Below, piece after piece: positions 5,793-5,948 of a stretch of DNA of 5,948 bases. The stretch is from Burkholderiaceae bacterium (GTDB taxonomy: Bacteria; Pseudomonadota; Gammaproteobacteria; Burkholderiales; Burkholderiaceae_C): positions 1-5,948 of the forward strand of contig JAGOBT010000055.1 of assembly GCA_017999135.1 (NCBI GenBank), read 5' to 3'. The position numbers and the translations under genes are program-made. The first letter of the stretch is position 1, and every line of letters starts with the position of its first letter. The notes below the pieces were generated by a model. It did no database searches and had not been told where the DNA came from. It saw only the letters and a list, made by a program, of their open reading frames with translations.

Positions 5793-5811
5793 GCAGACCT
5801 GAGCGGTCTGC
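5793..5811 (+). promoter_or_regulatory. Perfect dyad GCAGACC-N5-GGTCTGC upstream of the right-edge gene
   Basis: Seven-base arms flank TGAGC, and the dyad ends 27 bases before the ATG at 5839. Placed between the A/T-richer stretch and the start codon, it could be an operator for a dimeric repressor or a leader hairpin. The binding protein is not known. Confidence 0.4.
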
Positions 5812-5838
5812 ACACTCCTGATGCCGAAGGCCAGAACC

Positions 5839-5948
5839 ATGTTTCGCCACCTGATTGCTGCGGCGCTTGCCGTCAGCACTGCCCATGCCTCCGCGAGCCT
5901 GCTCGACCAGACAGGAACCGTGTCCATCCGGATGAGCGGCTTCTCGCA
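5839..5948 (+). CDS. Secreted protein of unknown function, N-terminal part (possibly PEP-CTERM type)
   Basis: Only 36 codons are in the window. ATG at 5839 is chosen because GAAGG at 5826-5830 is spaced 8 bases away, the same ribosome-binding sequence used by upp and rlmB. An in-frame ATG at 5821 would add six residues (MPKART) but has no good binding site. Residues 1-17 (MFRHLIAAALAVSTAHA) form a clear Sec signal peptide with AHA before the expected cleavage. The mature part begins SASLLDQTGTVSIRMSGFS, a beta-rich, Ser/Thr/Gly pattern. This recalls the start of many betaproteobacterial PEP-CTERM proteins, which are sorted to the outer surface by exosortase. The diagnostic C-terminus is outside the window, so that label is a guess. 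It is transcribed from its own promoter region in the opposite direction to the long minus-strand block. Confidence 0.7.
   Translation, partial: MFRHLIAAALAVSTAHASASLLDQTGTVSIRMSGFS

Larger units (their letters stand above)
5664..5838 (+). other. Intergenic region with several dyads between tRNA-Arg and a secreted-protein gene
   Basis: I see no convincing gene here on either strand. It holds three inverted repeats: GGCCC/GGGCC at 5679-5683 and 5692-5696; GGTCCCC/GGGGACC at 5737-5743 and 5751-5757; and GCAGACC/GGTCTGC at 5793-5799 and 5805-5811. The middle part (about 5770-5785, CCTTGTTTATCG) is clearly richer in A/T than its surroundings, which is where a promoter for the downstream gene would be expected. 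No duplicate of the tRNA 3' end was seen that would mark an integrated element. Confidence 0.6.

Noticed and set aside
5622..5927. A 101-codon minus-strand frame containing 'ARRDSNPRPAA'
   Set aside because: This peptide is the well-known false translation of a tRNA antisense strand that often pollutes databases; the region is the tRNA-Arg gene and its downstream spacer.
1..5948. CRISPR arrays, insertion sequences, toxin-antitoxin or anti-phage modules
   Set aside because: No regularly spaced repeats, transposase motifs, terminal inverted repeats with target duplications, or recognisable defence domains were found in any frame.

Overview
The window is very GC-rich and densely packed. It reads as an ordinary chromosomal segment of a betaproteobacterium, most likely order Burkholderiales. 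I infer this from the strong G/C preference at third codon positions, the upp and rlmB sequences, and the hydroxylase, AIM24 and DUF1624 proteins, which resemble homologues I associate with that order. No similarity search was possible, so genus is not assigned. No transposase, integrase, CRISPR array, phage gene or toxin-antitoxin pair was found.

Layout, left to right. Positions 1-355 hold the N-terminal part of a membrane fatty-acid hydroxylase/sterol-desaturase-like protein that runs off the left edge. Positions 380-1180 hold a secreted NodB-type polysaccharide deacetylase. Positions 1167-2177 hold an exported seven-bladed YVTN/YncE-type beta-propeller. These three are on the minus strand and tightly packed (a 14-base overlap and a 24-base gap), so they probably form one operon with an envelope role. 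Positions 2265-3086 hold an AIM24/TIGR00266 protein. Positions 3185-3826 hold upp (uracil phosphoribosyltransferase), 3886-4635 hold rlmB (23S rRNA Gm2251 methyltransferase, TTG start), and 4716-5516 hold a multi-pass DUF1624/heparan-alpha-glucosaminide N-acetyltransferase-like protein. All seven protein genes up to 5516 are on the minus strand.

The direction then switches. A complete tRNA-Arg(UCU) with encoded CCA lies on the plus strand at 5587-5663. It is followed by about 175 bases of dyad-rich intergenic DNA and the first 36 codons of a secreted protein (5839 to the right edge).

The upp and rlmB genes are housekeeping: pyrimidine salvage and ribosome modification. The most unusual material is in the left cluster. 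The deacetylase has TFDTGH in place of the usual TFDDGP, so one expected metal ligand is missing. It is translationally coupled to a Tat-type exported propeller and sits just upstream of a lipid-modifying membrane enzyme. I see no strong evidence for a wholly new system; the findings below are leads of modest strength.
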